This document shows, in pieces, positions 10,625 through 22,029 of a stretch of 64,000 nucleotides of DNA. How positions within the stretch are numbered: the stretch's first letter is position 1; each line of letters starts with the position of its first letter. Source of the stretch: Litsea cubeba (taxonomy: Eukaryota > Streptophyta > Magnoliopsida > Laurales > Lauraceae); contig CM022949.1 in assembly GCA_012931725.1 (NCBI GenBank), positions 57,669,697-57,733,696 on the forward strand, in the 5' to 3' direction. The notes beneath the pieces were generated by a model, which saw only the letters and a list, made by a program, of their open reading frames with translations, was not told the DNA's origin and ran no database searches. The translations under genes were made by a program, and so were the position numbers.

Positions 10625-11649
10625 GTACTGGATTTTCAAGTTGAGTAACAGGCTTTCCACTTAATGGGCATTTGGTATTCAAAAGGTTGCACTGGGTACT
10701 GGTAATTACAAGTTCCTCGTACTCTTCACCAGGCATTGGTTGACCTGCATGATGAACATTCTATAGAAAGAATCAAAATGCCGGAGAGGTGTCAATCAAG
10801 AAGAAAGAATTATGCCCATCTCCTTCCTTCCTGTTCCAATACCCCACTTCCCTTTACCTGAATCGACTATATACCCTCTGCTCTATATCTTTCAGACATA
10901 CACAAGTAGTCATAGAGCCGGATCACCATTTGCAACACCTCCCAATTAATATCAACTACCTTTATAACACTCCCTCCCTTACCATCCCCACTATCCATAT
11001 ATCTCCTGTTAATCAAACTCATCTCTTATCATTGTTCCGGCTTCCAAATGCATTCATTCAAGGGTGAAAAATGAAACCATGCTTTGGTAGAATACTATTT
11101 CACCAACTTTTCAATCCATATGGTTCCCAGCTTAACCTCTAATGCCACCCCCACAATTGGTTTCCAATTTTACCATCCATTCTAAAAAAATAATAAAATA
11201 GATAACGTGATTACCACTTCGAAATGCATATTAAACAATATATATATCAATTTCCTTAAATCAATTGAAGAACAAAAAAAAACTTTAAATATTCAAAAAT
11301 GGAAGGTTGGAGTTTTACCCAAATGGCTTCCTTGAATTGCCTTAAAAACGGGTTATTCTGCAGAACAGAAGGCAAATCCCTCTTGATCTTCACAATCTCA
11401 TCCTCTAACAACTTCTTAAAATCCATCAACTGTAATTTCATACCAAACCCAGAAAAAAAAAAGGGGGAAAAGTAGGTAACAGAAACAAAAACAAACAAGA
11501 AACATTGAGAGAGAGAGAGAGAGAGATCAAAGGCACCTCATCTTTGGGCTAATAGTTGTTTCCAATAGACTCAAGCACCAACAAGAGAAATGCATGCAAT
11601 CGTCCCATGTGGATAGCAACTCAAGAACGGCCTCTTCCAATTCCTTCAC
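10625..11649 (-). pseudogene. MMS21: Captured MMS21/HPY2 (NSE2-like SUMO ligase) fragment
   Basis: Three exons on the minus strand match plant MMS21/HPY2, the SP-RING SUMO E3 ligase of the SMC5/6 complex. Exon 11537-11649 begins VKELEEAVLELL. Exon 11319-11429 encodes MDFKKLLEDEIVKIK and LRQFKEAIW, ending at a GT donor. Exon 10625-10760 resumes with NVHHAGQPMPGEE and ends with CPLSGKPVTQLENPV, the start of the SP-RING. The exon 2/3 junction joins perfectly (...EAIW/NVHHAG...). The rest of the SP-RING, with its Zn-binding Cys/His, and the N-terminus are absent, so the fragment cannot be an active ligase. The intron (10761-11318) holds no other recognisable gene. Exon 1 diverges and breaks frame after CMHFS. 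Confidence 0.82.
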
Positions 11650-11723
11650 CTAGAAACAAAATAGAAAAAGAGAAAAAGTGAAGACCCAAATAAGATTGTA
11701 TCTGACTGAAGAAATTCTCTTCT

Positions 11724-12075
11724 TCATATTTCCAAAACTGAAAAACCTGCAGCCAAGATTAGAAAAGGGGAGGGCGCTTGATGCAGTGGGCTGGGTGAGG
11801 GGTGCGAGGACAGTGGGGTGCCTTGTGGTGCACAGTGAATGTGGATTAGGCTCATGCGCAGTGGGGAGGAGAAGAGAAGGTGGGTAGCAGTGGAGAGAGT
11901 GGTGGGAAGGAGAAAGGAGAGGATAAGGAAGAAAGAAAGGAGAGGAGAGGAGAGGAACGTGGGAGGAAGAAGAGAGAGAGAACCAAGGGAGAGAGGGAGT
12001 GGTGTGTAGGTGGGCGCAGGGCAGAACAGAGGAGGAAGCAGGGGAGAGGGAGAGGAACAGGGGAGGAAGAAGAAA

Positions 12076-12107
<32 letters not shown>

Positions 12108-12545
12108 ACCGAGGGAGAGAGGGAGTGATGGCAGGTGCGCAGGCGAGGGGAGACAGGGGAGGAAGAAGAAGAGAGGAAGGGAGGGAGGAGAGCAGACAAA
12201 GAAATGGGGAACGAGGGAGAGAGAGAACAAAGAAGAAAGAGAGGAGAGGGGGAATGGTGCGCGGTGTGTACAGTGGGCAGGAAGAGGGAGGGGTGTACCT
12301 GGTGCAGGGGAGGCGTCCGGCAGTGCGAGGAGGAAGATGAAGGCTCTGCTAGCATCGGAGATGAAGCGGGCGGCGGAGTCGTCGGAGTGGATGGGGATGG
12401 AGAGGAAGGGGAGGGTGAGGAAGATGTCGGAGCTGCTGCGCGGGGATTGGGAGTGGACAGAGGCGGGGACGAGAGATGAGAGGAGATGAGATTCATGGGA
12501 GAGGGAAAGAAAGAAATGAGTGAGGGATAAGAGGGATAAGGGCAA
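11724..12545. repeat. Purine-rich low-complexity tract
   Basis: GA/GGA-rich on plus, CT-rich on minus, with repeated blocks (GAGGAAGAAGA, GAGAGAGAACC). Open frames occur on both strands purely from composition. Since it lies upstream of all captured fragments on the minus strand, it could have served as a CT-rich 5' UTR or promoter. That is inference only. Confidence 0.6.
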
Positions 12546-12567
12546 AAGGGGAGGCGGGAGAGGGAAA

Positions 12568-12850
12568 TTTTGGTTTGCTGACGTTTATATAAACATCGGT
12601 AAAAATTATTTTTATTTTTTTTAACATTTACCGACGTTTAATATAAAACGTCGGTAAAACTTTTTCCAATGCTAATTTTCGTCGGTAAAAATAAAATTCA
12701 TTCGTAAAAGTCTATATTTTTAATTTTTGTAAAAATAAAATTAAACTTTACCGACTTTTACAGAAAAACATCACTAAAAGTTCATTTTACTGATTTCATA
12801 AAATTCGTTGATAACAGAATTCATCAATAATAGTCTTTGATATTTATTTT
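12568..12850. repeat. CACTA right subterminal repeats
   Basis: Inverted pairs such as CCGACGTTTAATATAAAACGTCGG and short forms (CGTCGGTAAA, TACCGAC) resemble those at 4023-4790 in core and spacing. No terminal ...TAGTG end is visible, so the right TIR appears lost. Confidence 0.6.
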
Positions 12851-12859
12851 CCCTAAAAA

Positions 12860-13910
12860 TTCCTTGTTCTTTTATTTTGAAAATCTTTTGTCTAAGGTCA
12901 TGAAATATGTGTATGGGTGTATTTTGAGTTGTATTGAATATGTGATGTATGTGTTAGATGTTCTGTCACGAAATTGACAAAGGGGGAGATTGTTAGTGCC
13001 ACATTTTCATGTGCACTTTGTTTGTATATACAATTCCATGCCAATGTGTCCCGAAGACATTGCCTCTCCGAGCTCTTCAAGGAAGTTCAACTCAAGAGGT
13101 CTATCAAGTTTTTTTTGGAAATTCCGGATTCATCAAAGAGAGACTCCATATGGGTGTGCCAACCTCTTCAGGTATTTTGGCCCAAACCAGACCTTAGAAC
13201 TCTTGAAAAAGTTATGTTTTAAATCATGTTTTCAATCTACTTCTTTCAACTAAAATAGTTCTGCAGAAAACAGGTTTTGGTGATCTTGCGGTCACCTGGC
13301 GGCTAGCCCCTTTGTAAAAAGCGGCTAACCGTCATGTAACCGCAGTTCCATGGTCAGCTTTCCAGTAAGCTACATTTTTCTAAAGAGATTGCAGTGACCA
13401 CTACGGTCACATAGCGGGTAACCGCTGCTCTAGCAGCTAACCGCCAGGTAGCCGAAACTCATGGTCAGCTTTCCAGTATGCTGCATATTTCTGGGAGTTT
13501 CGGCGGTCACCTTAGGTGTCACATTGTGGCTAACCGCCAAGGCCACTGACGGCTAACTGTGATCTGACCGCATTCAAAAATCTGACCATTACCTGTTTGT
13601 CTTTCAAAAGGGGCTAGCCTAGGTTCTAAGAGGCTAGCCGCCAAAACTATAAATCTCTTATGCCATTTTATCTCTAGTGCAAAAAATTATCTTCTTTCAA
13701 ATTAGCATATCATTGTTTGATTAAGCACACACATAGTGAACACATTTTCCGCCTAAGTTATTCTCATGTTTGTGTTTACTATGATCATTGCTCTAAGCTG
13801 GAATTAAAATTGGACAAAAGAAATTAAAATTGGCAATAGAATTCCATTTGTCCTATTCCCCCCCCCCCACCCCATCTAGGACTTATTCATTAGGCCTAGT
13901 TGCACTTTCA
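12860..13910 (+). mobile_element. Truncated retrotransposon 3' end (PPT and LTR)
   Basis: A polypurine tract AAAGGGGGAGAT (12979-12990) is followed directly by TGTTAGTGCCACATTTTC, a typical plant copia PPT/LTR junction. The LTR runs to about 13910 (end inferred from ...ACTTTCA, after a poly-C run at 13859-13869). It contains a cluster of GC-rich repeats (13280-13640) built on GCGGCTAACCGC-like words. Only about 120 bp of internal sequence remains upstream. Short overlapping ORFs at 12974-13253 are LTR-derived. Confidence 0.65.
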
Positions 13911-14022
13911 GAATTAACCCCTAAGATGAGAAACCTACTTACATCATTTTCATTAAGTTCATCATACGACTTCAATATCGGAGATAGAATTATAATGGTA
14001 GAATTTCAGTTAGTGAAAAACC
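13911..14022. other. Short spacer between two elements
   Basis: 112 bp with no recognised feature, possibly the oldest target DNA in this part of the window. It ends in AAACC, the would-be target site of the long LTR that follows. Confidence 0.4.
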
Positions 14023-17000
14023 TGTCACACCCCAAAACCGGGCCCTGCAGTAATACGACCTCGGGATGCGAAATTTTGGGATTAATTAAAAATTTTGCTA
14101 TTTCCCAAGATCCGTGTGAGTGAGGATAATAAAATTCCATCATGACCTGAATATTTTTACGGAAGCTAATCATGGTGTTTGTGACCCGGAGCCCGTCGCC
14201 ATCAGATTCCGTGTCACACTCAACCAATATCATAAAGCCATCAAATGAGCAGACTGGTACAAATCACAAATCATAGAATACCGAGCTGACAGTAACAGGA
14301 CATTTTATTTCCCACATATGTTAAAGTTACAAATTATCAAGTACATTAATTACAATCCCAAAGAAAAGGCTGACATAAGCCATCCAAAAAAACATAAACA
14401 ACTAAATAAAAATACTACCCCCAATATTTAGATACGAACTCCGGTGCCAAACTTGACATCTATATGACATCAATGGGCAGCCACTAGCATCAGACCGATG
14501 GCTCAACAGCCTCCCCCGATCAAACACCTAAAAAGATAAAGGGGTAGAATCCTGGCACCAAACATAAGGGGCTCAGACACAACGGTCTGGCAAGCAAAAT
14601 TCAGATAATATGATAATGGGCATTTATAAAATATTATGAAATAATTTTAAATCCATTTAAAGAGTCTAAACAATAATAGTAATAAATTATGATAAAACGA
14701 TTGAAAGACTGAACATAAATATCAGAGCAAATAAACGAACAGTATCTGAAACATAAATATCTTAAAAACATAATAGACTAAGTAGAACATTGAATAATTG
14801 GAAATACGTTTAAAATCCTGAATAATAGAGACAATGCGATAGAAGATCGATTTCTTAACATTAACAAATTCAAAGACTATAATGAGCATAAACAAACAAG
14901 AATCATAAAACAAAATATCTAATGGATAAAACATTGGCAAACCATATATAGCTATTTGTTGGATACCGCGATCACTGAGAGGGGGGGGGTGAATCAGTGA
15001 TTTCTAAAAACAGGTCCAATTCAACAACAAAACAAGTCAAACCACACAATGACACCAGATTTAACGTGGTTCACCGAAAGGCTACGTCCACGGTTCAAAG
15101 ACTGTCCGAACACCAATCCGGGACAGATCTGAATCTTATTTAGTCGCTACAACGACAAAGAGCACCAACCCTTAGTTTCAGATAGCACCAACTATCTAGG
15201 AAGCACCTACTCCCTTGAGTTTCAGATAGCACCAACTATCTAGGAAGCACCGACTCCCTTTACAATTTATCTGCACCCACAGATAGGATCACCAAACCCC
15301 AAACACCAAGCACCAACTTGATGTAAAAACAGAATATAAGATCAACTCTGTCTACAGCCCTTCCCCTCTACAATTCTCTCTCTCTCAATCCCTTACAAAT
15401 TGAAATTAAAGCATAAACAGAGAGACACTTAACTCATGGACGAATCACCATCTTCTAGAGCATAACCTCGTCCACAATTGCTGTAGAAAACGTCTGATAA
15501 TGCAGCAACACAGCAACACAGCAACAGCACCAGCTTTCTCTCAAGAACTCTCTCTCTTTTCTCTTCTCTTCTTCTCTCTCTGGTGTCTCTTTAGAACGAC
15601 CCATACATGCCTTTATATAGGTTTTAGTAACCCCTAATTGTGTTTAAAACGGGCTACAATTCGTTTAGAAAGAGTCCCAAACAAATTAGATAAGTATGCT
15701 GAATTTTCGTGCTCAACTTCTAATTCTGCGCAACTCTGGTTCCCGTGCTCGGTCGACATCATACTGTGCTCGGTCGACATCATACACTATCTGGAAATAG
15801 TCACTTATCGAGCTCGGTCGACATCCTGAGGGCTCGGTCGACCGAAGACACACTGTGTCACGAAAATAACTGAGAGGTGCATTTTTTGCAGGTTTCTTCT
15901 TTCTCGGTCGACCGCATGAAGAGCCCGGTCGACCGCGTGCTCTGCATCAGGAATTCTTAATTCCTGACTGTTTCAATTCTGTTTCTTCTTTTCAGCTCTA
16001 TCAATACCAGCTTATTAACATCATGTTTGTGACAATGTGTTGACAAGAATTCCAACTCAAATCAATACTTGAGATACTGATTCTTCAAATCATCAAAAAC
16101 TACTCAAGTCATCTCAAATTCCAACACTATTTTCTCCTATTACCGAAGTAACAAGAGCAGACAGAACCGTAGCCACTAATCGTGGGACCGAAACGAACAA
16201 AGTCGTTATCAAACAGAACCATAGCCACTACACGTGGGACCGGAAAAAACCGTTGCCATGGTCGGTACAGAAAGAATCCAAGCTGCAGCTGGCAGACAAA
16301 TTAAAGATCCCAAGCCGGGTGATCAGCCCGACAAGGTGACCTCAGCTTAGTGGTGCCTTTAGTTTTCAAAACCTGAACCGATACAAATTAAATCTTAATA
16401 ATTTATTTCTTAAGTCGATAAAAGGACTACTCCTGAAAAAACGCCCACTAAATATACTGACAAATCTGAACAAATCTGATGAGTAGCCTTATCGATATAT
16501 TTCGGAATGTGGCAAACCACTCAAATCTCTTTTCAAATCGATTCCTAGAAAACATACGGTTTTCCGTGGCAAATCGCTCAAATCTATTTCCAAGGCAATT
16601 TGTAGAAAATATACGAATTCATGTGGTAACTGACTCCAATACACAACAATGCAATTTGTATAAAAATCATACAATCGATCCTTTCGAACATGGAAAACCA
16701 CTTGATTCTATTTCAAATCACCGATGCTTTCAAATTAGTTTACCGAAGAGTACATATACATTTTCTGGCTTGGAATGAAATAGAATAGTGTATAATGACT
16801 TACCGAGGGATAATCTCAATACACACTTAACTTTTAAATGTTGATTTATAAAAGAACATGTTCGATGCCAATAAAAATCCACAACATTTAAAATGATAAA
16901 GGTTGCATTAAGATTAAAAAGATTCCCGGGTGAATTCCACATCAGATCTTTCTCATTTGTTTTACACAATTCTTATAATTGTAATTCATACTAAACTTTA

Positions 17001-18440
17001 TTGGGCTTCCATACATCATTAGAGGCTAAATGGGCCTCAAACAAATGGAGGGAAATGGACTGGAAAAAGATCCTGAAATAAGTGGGAAACAACCCAAGCA
17101 AATGGGCTGAAAACAGCCCACAATTCAGGTCTTAAAAAGACCCTGGACTGGGCCCAGGGTCCGCTCGAGCGGACCCCTTCCAGAACCTGGTCCGCTCGAG
17201 CGGATCATGGGCTCGCTCGAGCGGCCCAGTTCTACTGGGTCCGATCTTGAGTGCAGAAATGCATTCTTTCACCTCTTTTTCTCACTTTCTTTTCCCTCCT
17301 TCTCTTCCATATGAATTCCACAACATTTGGGCCTCTCTTCTTCTCATCAAACTCCATTGAATCATCCACACTAATTCATTCCATCTCTCGAAAATAAGTT
17401 TGATATAAACAAATCCTTCCATTCAACAAACATTGAAATCTTGAGATAAACATAACCGATTCATAATCTCTACAAAGTTGAAAGCAACAACTTAGAATAA
17501 ATAGATAAGAATCATTGAATAAACATATCAAAGAAACCAATCTATAAATCAAGAGAGGAAATTTCATGAAGAAAAGATACATAGGAGATCTTAACTTTCA
17601 AAAGAACTCATCAATCAATCACATGATCTGAAATTTACTTGCCTCAAGCCAAGATGGAGTGAAAATCATTCAAGGATGGTCTTCCTATAGTCTCAAGCTC
17701 CAAATTCACAAAACCCCCAAAAACAGCTCAAGAAGAAGCCCTAAAAAATAAATCCATTGCAAATCTCAAAGGATGCCTTTGCATGTTTGTTAAAGACACT
17801 CTAAATGGTTTAGAAAACAAAGATTAGAAAAAGGAAAAGCTTTTGCTAACCTTCAAAGCCTTGAACCAAGAAGAAGGGCTTGAAAAAGATCTTTGTTCTT
17901 GCTCAAATCTCTTGAAAAATACATTTTTGGAAAGCTTGAGAGATGGGGAAAAGGTCTAGGAGATCAATCCTCCATTTAGCACAAAAGAGGAGAACATATA
18001 GGAGGAGAGAGAGTGGCTGGAAAATGGTTCCAGCCACAGCTGGATTCGTTGCAGGAAAATGGAAGAAGAAGAAGAGGGTTCAGCCCCTTTTATAAAGTGG
18101 GCAAGTGGGTCCCATGGGCCCCAATCTACATGTGTTTAAAACTGACATTTGTGGGTCCCGAACGAAGATGATGAAGAAGACAAAATCAATCAATGAGACT
18201 TCTACTTTCCAAAAAGTATATTTTCCCCAATTTCTGAAATTTTCAAAATTTATGGACAGATTTAGTGAAAATGTCATTTTTGCCCCTTTTTCTCTAAAAA
18301 CGTAATTTCTGAGCATTAAATCAAAATGGTCAAAACATGAAAGTTGTTAAACTTAATGAAATGAGTCAAAATAAACCAAATTTGGAATTTTTGGAAATCA
18401 AGAATAATTTCTCATAAAAATTCATTTTACAAAGGTCGGG
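14023..18440 (-). mobile_element. Long LTR, copy 1 (Tekay/Del-like?), interrupted
   Basis: Starts TGTCACACCC in plus orientation and is collinear with 40067-43630, a complete copy of 3.56 kb. After subtracting the nested insertion (14958-16126), the last 0.17 kb, which should end ...TCTTACA, is missing at about 18440. Because a primer site lies beside copy 2 on the minus strand, this would be the 3' LTR of a minus-strand element. Very long LTRs starting TGTCACACC with an initiator Met primer site resemble Tekay/Del chromoviruses, but no coding domain is available to confirm this. It carries a cluster of CCGCTCGAGCGG palindromes (17160-17230). ORFs inside are not genes. Confidence 0.7.
14958..16126. 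mobile_element. Solo LTR nested in long LTR
   Basis: Starts TGTTGGATACCGCG and ends AATTCCAACA. It is flanked by CTATT on both sides (14953-14957 and 16127-16131), a perfect 5-bp duplication. The empty site is visible in the copy at 40067 (GTAGCTATATTCTCC). The block GAGGGGGGGGGTGAATCAGTG and the AACGTGGTTCACC motif are typical of plant copia LTRs. It holds five or more GGTCGACC-type palindromic words at 15750-15935. Confidence 0.8.
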
Positions 18441-19560
18441 TCAAAGGCCAGTTTATTCACTAATCTCTACAATCCATCCACTAAACTTTCCATCCATTCC
18501 CAATCAAACATATACAAACATAATTTTTTTTTTCATTAAAAATTCATGAAGATCTTGAAATGTAGATTTCAACATCTAAGAAAATTAAAACAAGAGCAAA
18601 ATTCCAAGATCATTGTAAAACAATATCTTAAGAAGATTAAACATAATCCATAGCTTAAACACTACAAGGATAAATCATAGACATTAAGAAAAAAACATAA
18701 CAAAAGATGGAAATATCTTGAAAATCATTCTCATCAAGAAATGGACATCACATTAACTGAGGTATTCACTTGCATCTACACGTTGTCTAATCCAATACCC
18801 TGTAAGTCGGTAAAATCCACAAGGTTTCCTCTGCTGCCGAAAATTGTCTTGACTACAACTAACCCATCCACTTGGTATTACCACCGAATCAACTACACTG
18901 GCTAAGCTACAAGTCATGAAAATTCTCAGCCAAAACTATGACAAGGCTCATTGAATCCGGGAAATCCCTGAGTTTCTGGCACTAACTTCTAGTCTTACTA
19001 ACTAAGAATCACTTCTCCCTTTATAAAATCAGTCCACCAAAATGTCTTCTATGACCCTTCATCTCAGGAAGTCGGTCCAAGTTCTCCCAAAAGTCCTCAC
19101 TTACTTACCTTGGCATGCTGCATGACGATCTCCGATTAACTGAAAGGGGGTCTTCAAGCACTGTTCATATTCTTCTCTAGCAAACAAATGTACGCATCTT
19201 CTCTCATGAATCACAATGGAGATGCTGAAGGCTGAAAGTCTGCTGATGTTTTCCAAAAACAACATACTAAGTCCACAGGGTTCTAAATCTCCGATACGAA
19301 CATAGGCAAAAGACACTAAGTATGGATATGGAGACTTTAAACTCTCTCCCACCAAAGAGGAATTTGGTCTTTCAAATTCCCTAACAACAAGAGCAAACAC
19401 AAATCCGAACTCACAGAAACAAAAATAAGAGAAAACAAAGAAGGTAAATCTGAAATCAAAGAAACAAAAACGAGAGAAAACAAATCCACTACACAATCTA
19501 ACGAGTCCTCACCACACGTCTTAAAATTTCTAGAGTATTTTATTTCCTAGAAACTAACCA
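18441..19560 (-). mobile_element. Internal remnant of the long-LTR element
   Basis: About 1.1 kb between LTR copy 1 and the primer site. No gag or pol similarity on either strand; the minus-strand ORF at 19101-19496 is unrecognised and low in complexity. Either the element is non-autonomous or, more likely, a deletion removed the coding region together with the adjoining end of LTR copy 1. Confidence 0.5.
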
Positions 19561-19572
19561 GCTCTGATACCA
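19561..19572 (-). other. Primer-binding site (initiator Met-tRNA type)
   Basis: Minus strand TGGTATCAGAGC, three bases from the LTR terminus at 19576. It fixes the sense direction of the long-LTR element as minus. Confidence 0.8.
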
Positions 19573-19575
19573 ATC

Positions 19576-19995
19576 TATCACACCCCGAAACCGGGCCCTG
19601 CAGTAATCCGACCTCGGGATGCGAGATTTTGGGATTAATTAAAAATTTTGCTACTTCCCAAGATCCGTGTGAGTGAGGATAATAAAATTCCATCATGACC
19701 TGAATATTTTTGCGGAAGCTAATCATGGTGTTTGCGACCCGGAGCCCGTGGCCATTGGATTCCGTATCACACTCAACCAATATCATAAAGCCATCAAATG
19801 AGCAGACCGGTACAAATCACAAATCATAGAATACCGAGCTGGCAGTAACATGACATTTTATTTCCCACATATGTTAAAGTTACAAATTATCAAGTACATT
19901 AATTACAATCCCAAAGAAAAGGCTAATAGAAGCCATTCAAAAAAGAAAAACAACTAAATAAAAATACTACCCCCAATATTTAGATACGAACTCCG
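19576..19995 (-). mobile_element. Long LTR, copy 2 (5' LTR fragment)
   Basis: The first 420 bp of the long LTR, very close to 14023-14440, with a mutated terminus (TATCACACC instead of TGTCACACC). Copia element E interrupts it at 19995/19996 after GAACTCCG. The uninterrupted sequence (GAACTCCGGTGCC) is present in copies 1 and 3. Confidence 0.8.
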
Positions 19996-22029
19996 TGTTG
20001 GGATTGGTGTATGCCCTAAAGCCCACTAGCTGCACTCTCATCTTTTGTTACTGGATATTTACTGGTTATTTAATGGAATGACTCTTTTCTGCTTAAACAT
20101 GTATATATGTATGGTTGTGTAAGGCCCATTGTTCCTCGTAAATGAATTAGGTGTGTAGTGTCTACACACAGATAGGTCTAATTCATGGACATTGGAAACA
20201 ACATATTTGTTCATAACTGAGAGATGGAGCTGGGCACTTCATCTTGGTATAAGTTATAGTGAGAGACTCTCCTATATTCAGGGTGATTTACCTAAGTCAT
20301 GGGAGGACTTTCCCGGATTTATCTCATTAGTGCATATGCAATGCATTGAATAGGACCATGGTAGGTGTGATCTCTAAAATAGTACTATCACTGAGAGAGA
20401 TCAAGTCACCTCATGCTACTGAGTGACCAGTGCTCTTAATCCTGAGCATTTGTGGATGAACTGACGAAGTCAAGTTCTTGTGCTTTAATTCACTATGGGT
20501 GAGATTCTTTTCATGGGTTAACAGCTCTGTGTTTTGGGTACTCGGACTTTATCAGTTGGGACGTGCAGATGCAATAAAGAATCTATGCCATCTAATGATG
20601 GAATGATCGTCCCCTTAGAATTATCCGATTAATCATCAAAATCTAAGATCTTAGTATATGGATGTTCCATATGGATATTGAACTTGTGGGTCACTCCCTG
20701 GACCAAGAGAATGATATCCGGATGATGATTATGTTAAGGATATGAAGTTCCAATGTTTAGATGTAATCGAGAAGGTTGATAGTACATGTGATAACCTGAC
20801 TCGATTATGGATGTTACATAGAGGGGCATTCAGGTCATTACACTTAGTAGGTCGAAGACAACTGTCATTTTATGATGAGCTTATTATATTATATATTTGT
20901 CCCTGGAGTTCAACCATAACTCTTTAGTGGAATGAGTTAAGGTTAAAATGGTCTTTATGTTGCTATGGGTTTAGCATGGACATTTTGGTCATTTTGGGAG
21001 CCAAAGGCAAATATGTCTTTTGGTCCCATCCCTAGTCACTTTCCAAGATTGGCATGGTTTCCTAAAATGTTTAGATGACATCTGGATGAATTATTTTAGT
21101 GGAAAAATAATTTTGAGTGGCCTTTGATGGCATATATGAATTATTCAAATAGGCCTTTTAATGGCATATATGAATTTAATTCTAGATAAATTATTAGTGG
21201 GCCATGGTGTGCATTAGTATGTGGGACGTCCATAATGGGAATTCCATGGGTAAGGTTTCCAATTTTGAGTAGGTCTTTCTACGTGGAAGGTTGGACTCCT
21301 CTTTGGATTATTATTCGTATAAGAAAGTCTCCTTTTTGAATTAGAAACTTAAATTAGTAAGTGTTGTACAACTAGGATTACTAATTGCCAAAGTTTGTGG
21401 GAAGTTCCTTTAGATTCCTTTTCTAATTGGAGTGTTTCTAAAAGAAAATAAATCTTTAGATTATACTTTTCTTTTACGACATCTATGAGAATTAGAAGAG
21501 AGAGCTTTTTAGGAAAGCAATCCAAGAAGTTTCTATAAAAGAGGAAGCACACCACTTTGGACGTCCATCCCCTTTGCTAGAAAGTGTCCCGCACGTCCAG
21601 CCTTTGTTTCTTTCTTCTTCATTGAAGAAAGTTTAAGGTCTGAGATTTTTCCATAGGAAATAGTTCTCAAATCCCAAGATTAAGATCCCACCATCTTAGC
21701 CAATCAGATTTGGAAGTGAGATAGAGAAGAAGATTAAAGGCAATACTACAGCAGAAAATTCCAGCAATTTGTTTGCTAATTGCAAGTCTGAGTTCGGCCC
21801 TTTGGATCTATTATTTCAGAGATTTGAAGTCTACAAATCTTCAAGGTAATAGTCTTCTTGGTTCTCCTTAAATTATACACTTGTTGGTCATGAATTCATG
21901 GAGTTCTTTTGCGATCACTATGGCTGATTTATGCTGCCCAAATCAGATTTTTTAAAATCTGTCATGTTCCAAATCATCCATGAATGTCTTCCGCTAGTGA
22001 TGTTCAGATCTGAATCGAAGTTTCTTTCA
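19996..22029 (+). mobile_element. Copia element E: 5' LTR
   Basis: Starts TGTTGGGATTGGTG immediately after the target CTCCG (19991-19995) and ends ...TTTCTTTCA, followed by the primer site. At 2.03 kb it is long for a copia LTR. A TATAAAA box lies at 21534-21540. Its internal layout resembles the solo LTR at 5139-6928 (phrases such as CTGAG-CATT and GGGTACT-GG in similar order), so the two families are related. ORFs in it (20742-20927, 21349-21555) are not genes. Confidence 0.75.

Larger units (their letters stand above)
4023..12850 (-). mobile_element. CACTA-type element carrying captured host gene fragments
   Basis: The left end starts CACTACCACAACTAGCAC, a CACTA-superfamily terminus. It is followed by 0.75 kb of subterminal repeats with the core GACGAAAATTTTCGTC. 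Related CCGACG...CGTCGG repeats return at 12568-12850. Between them are exon-intron fragments of at least four host genes (RPP2, UBP12/13, a TEX30-like hydrolase, MMS21), all on the minus strand, and no transposase domain I can recognise. That is the layout of a Pack-CACTA (transduplicating) element. The right TIR is not found: copia sequence starts soon after 12850, so the right boundary is approximate. Introns are retained, so capture was from genomic DNA. A copia solo LTR (5139-6928) was inserted later. Confidence 0.7.

Noticed and set aside
11724..12545. Long ORFs on both strands (up to 273 residues)
   Set aside because: They come from a GA/CT-biased sequence; several frames are open at once and the products are Ser/Pro/Leu or Arg/Glu/Gly repeats without a domain.
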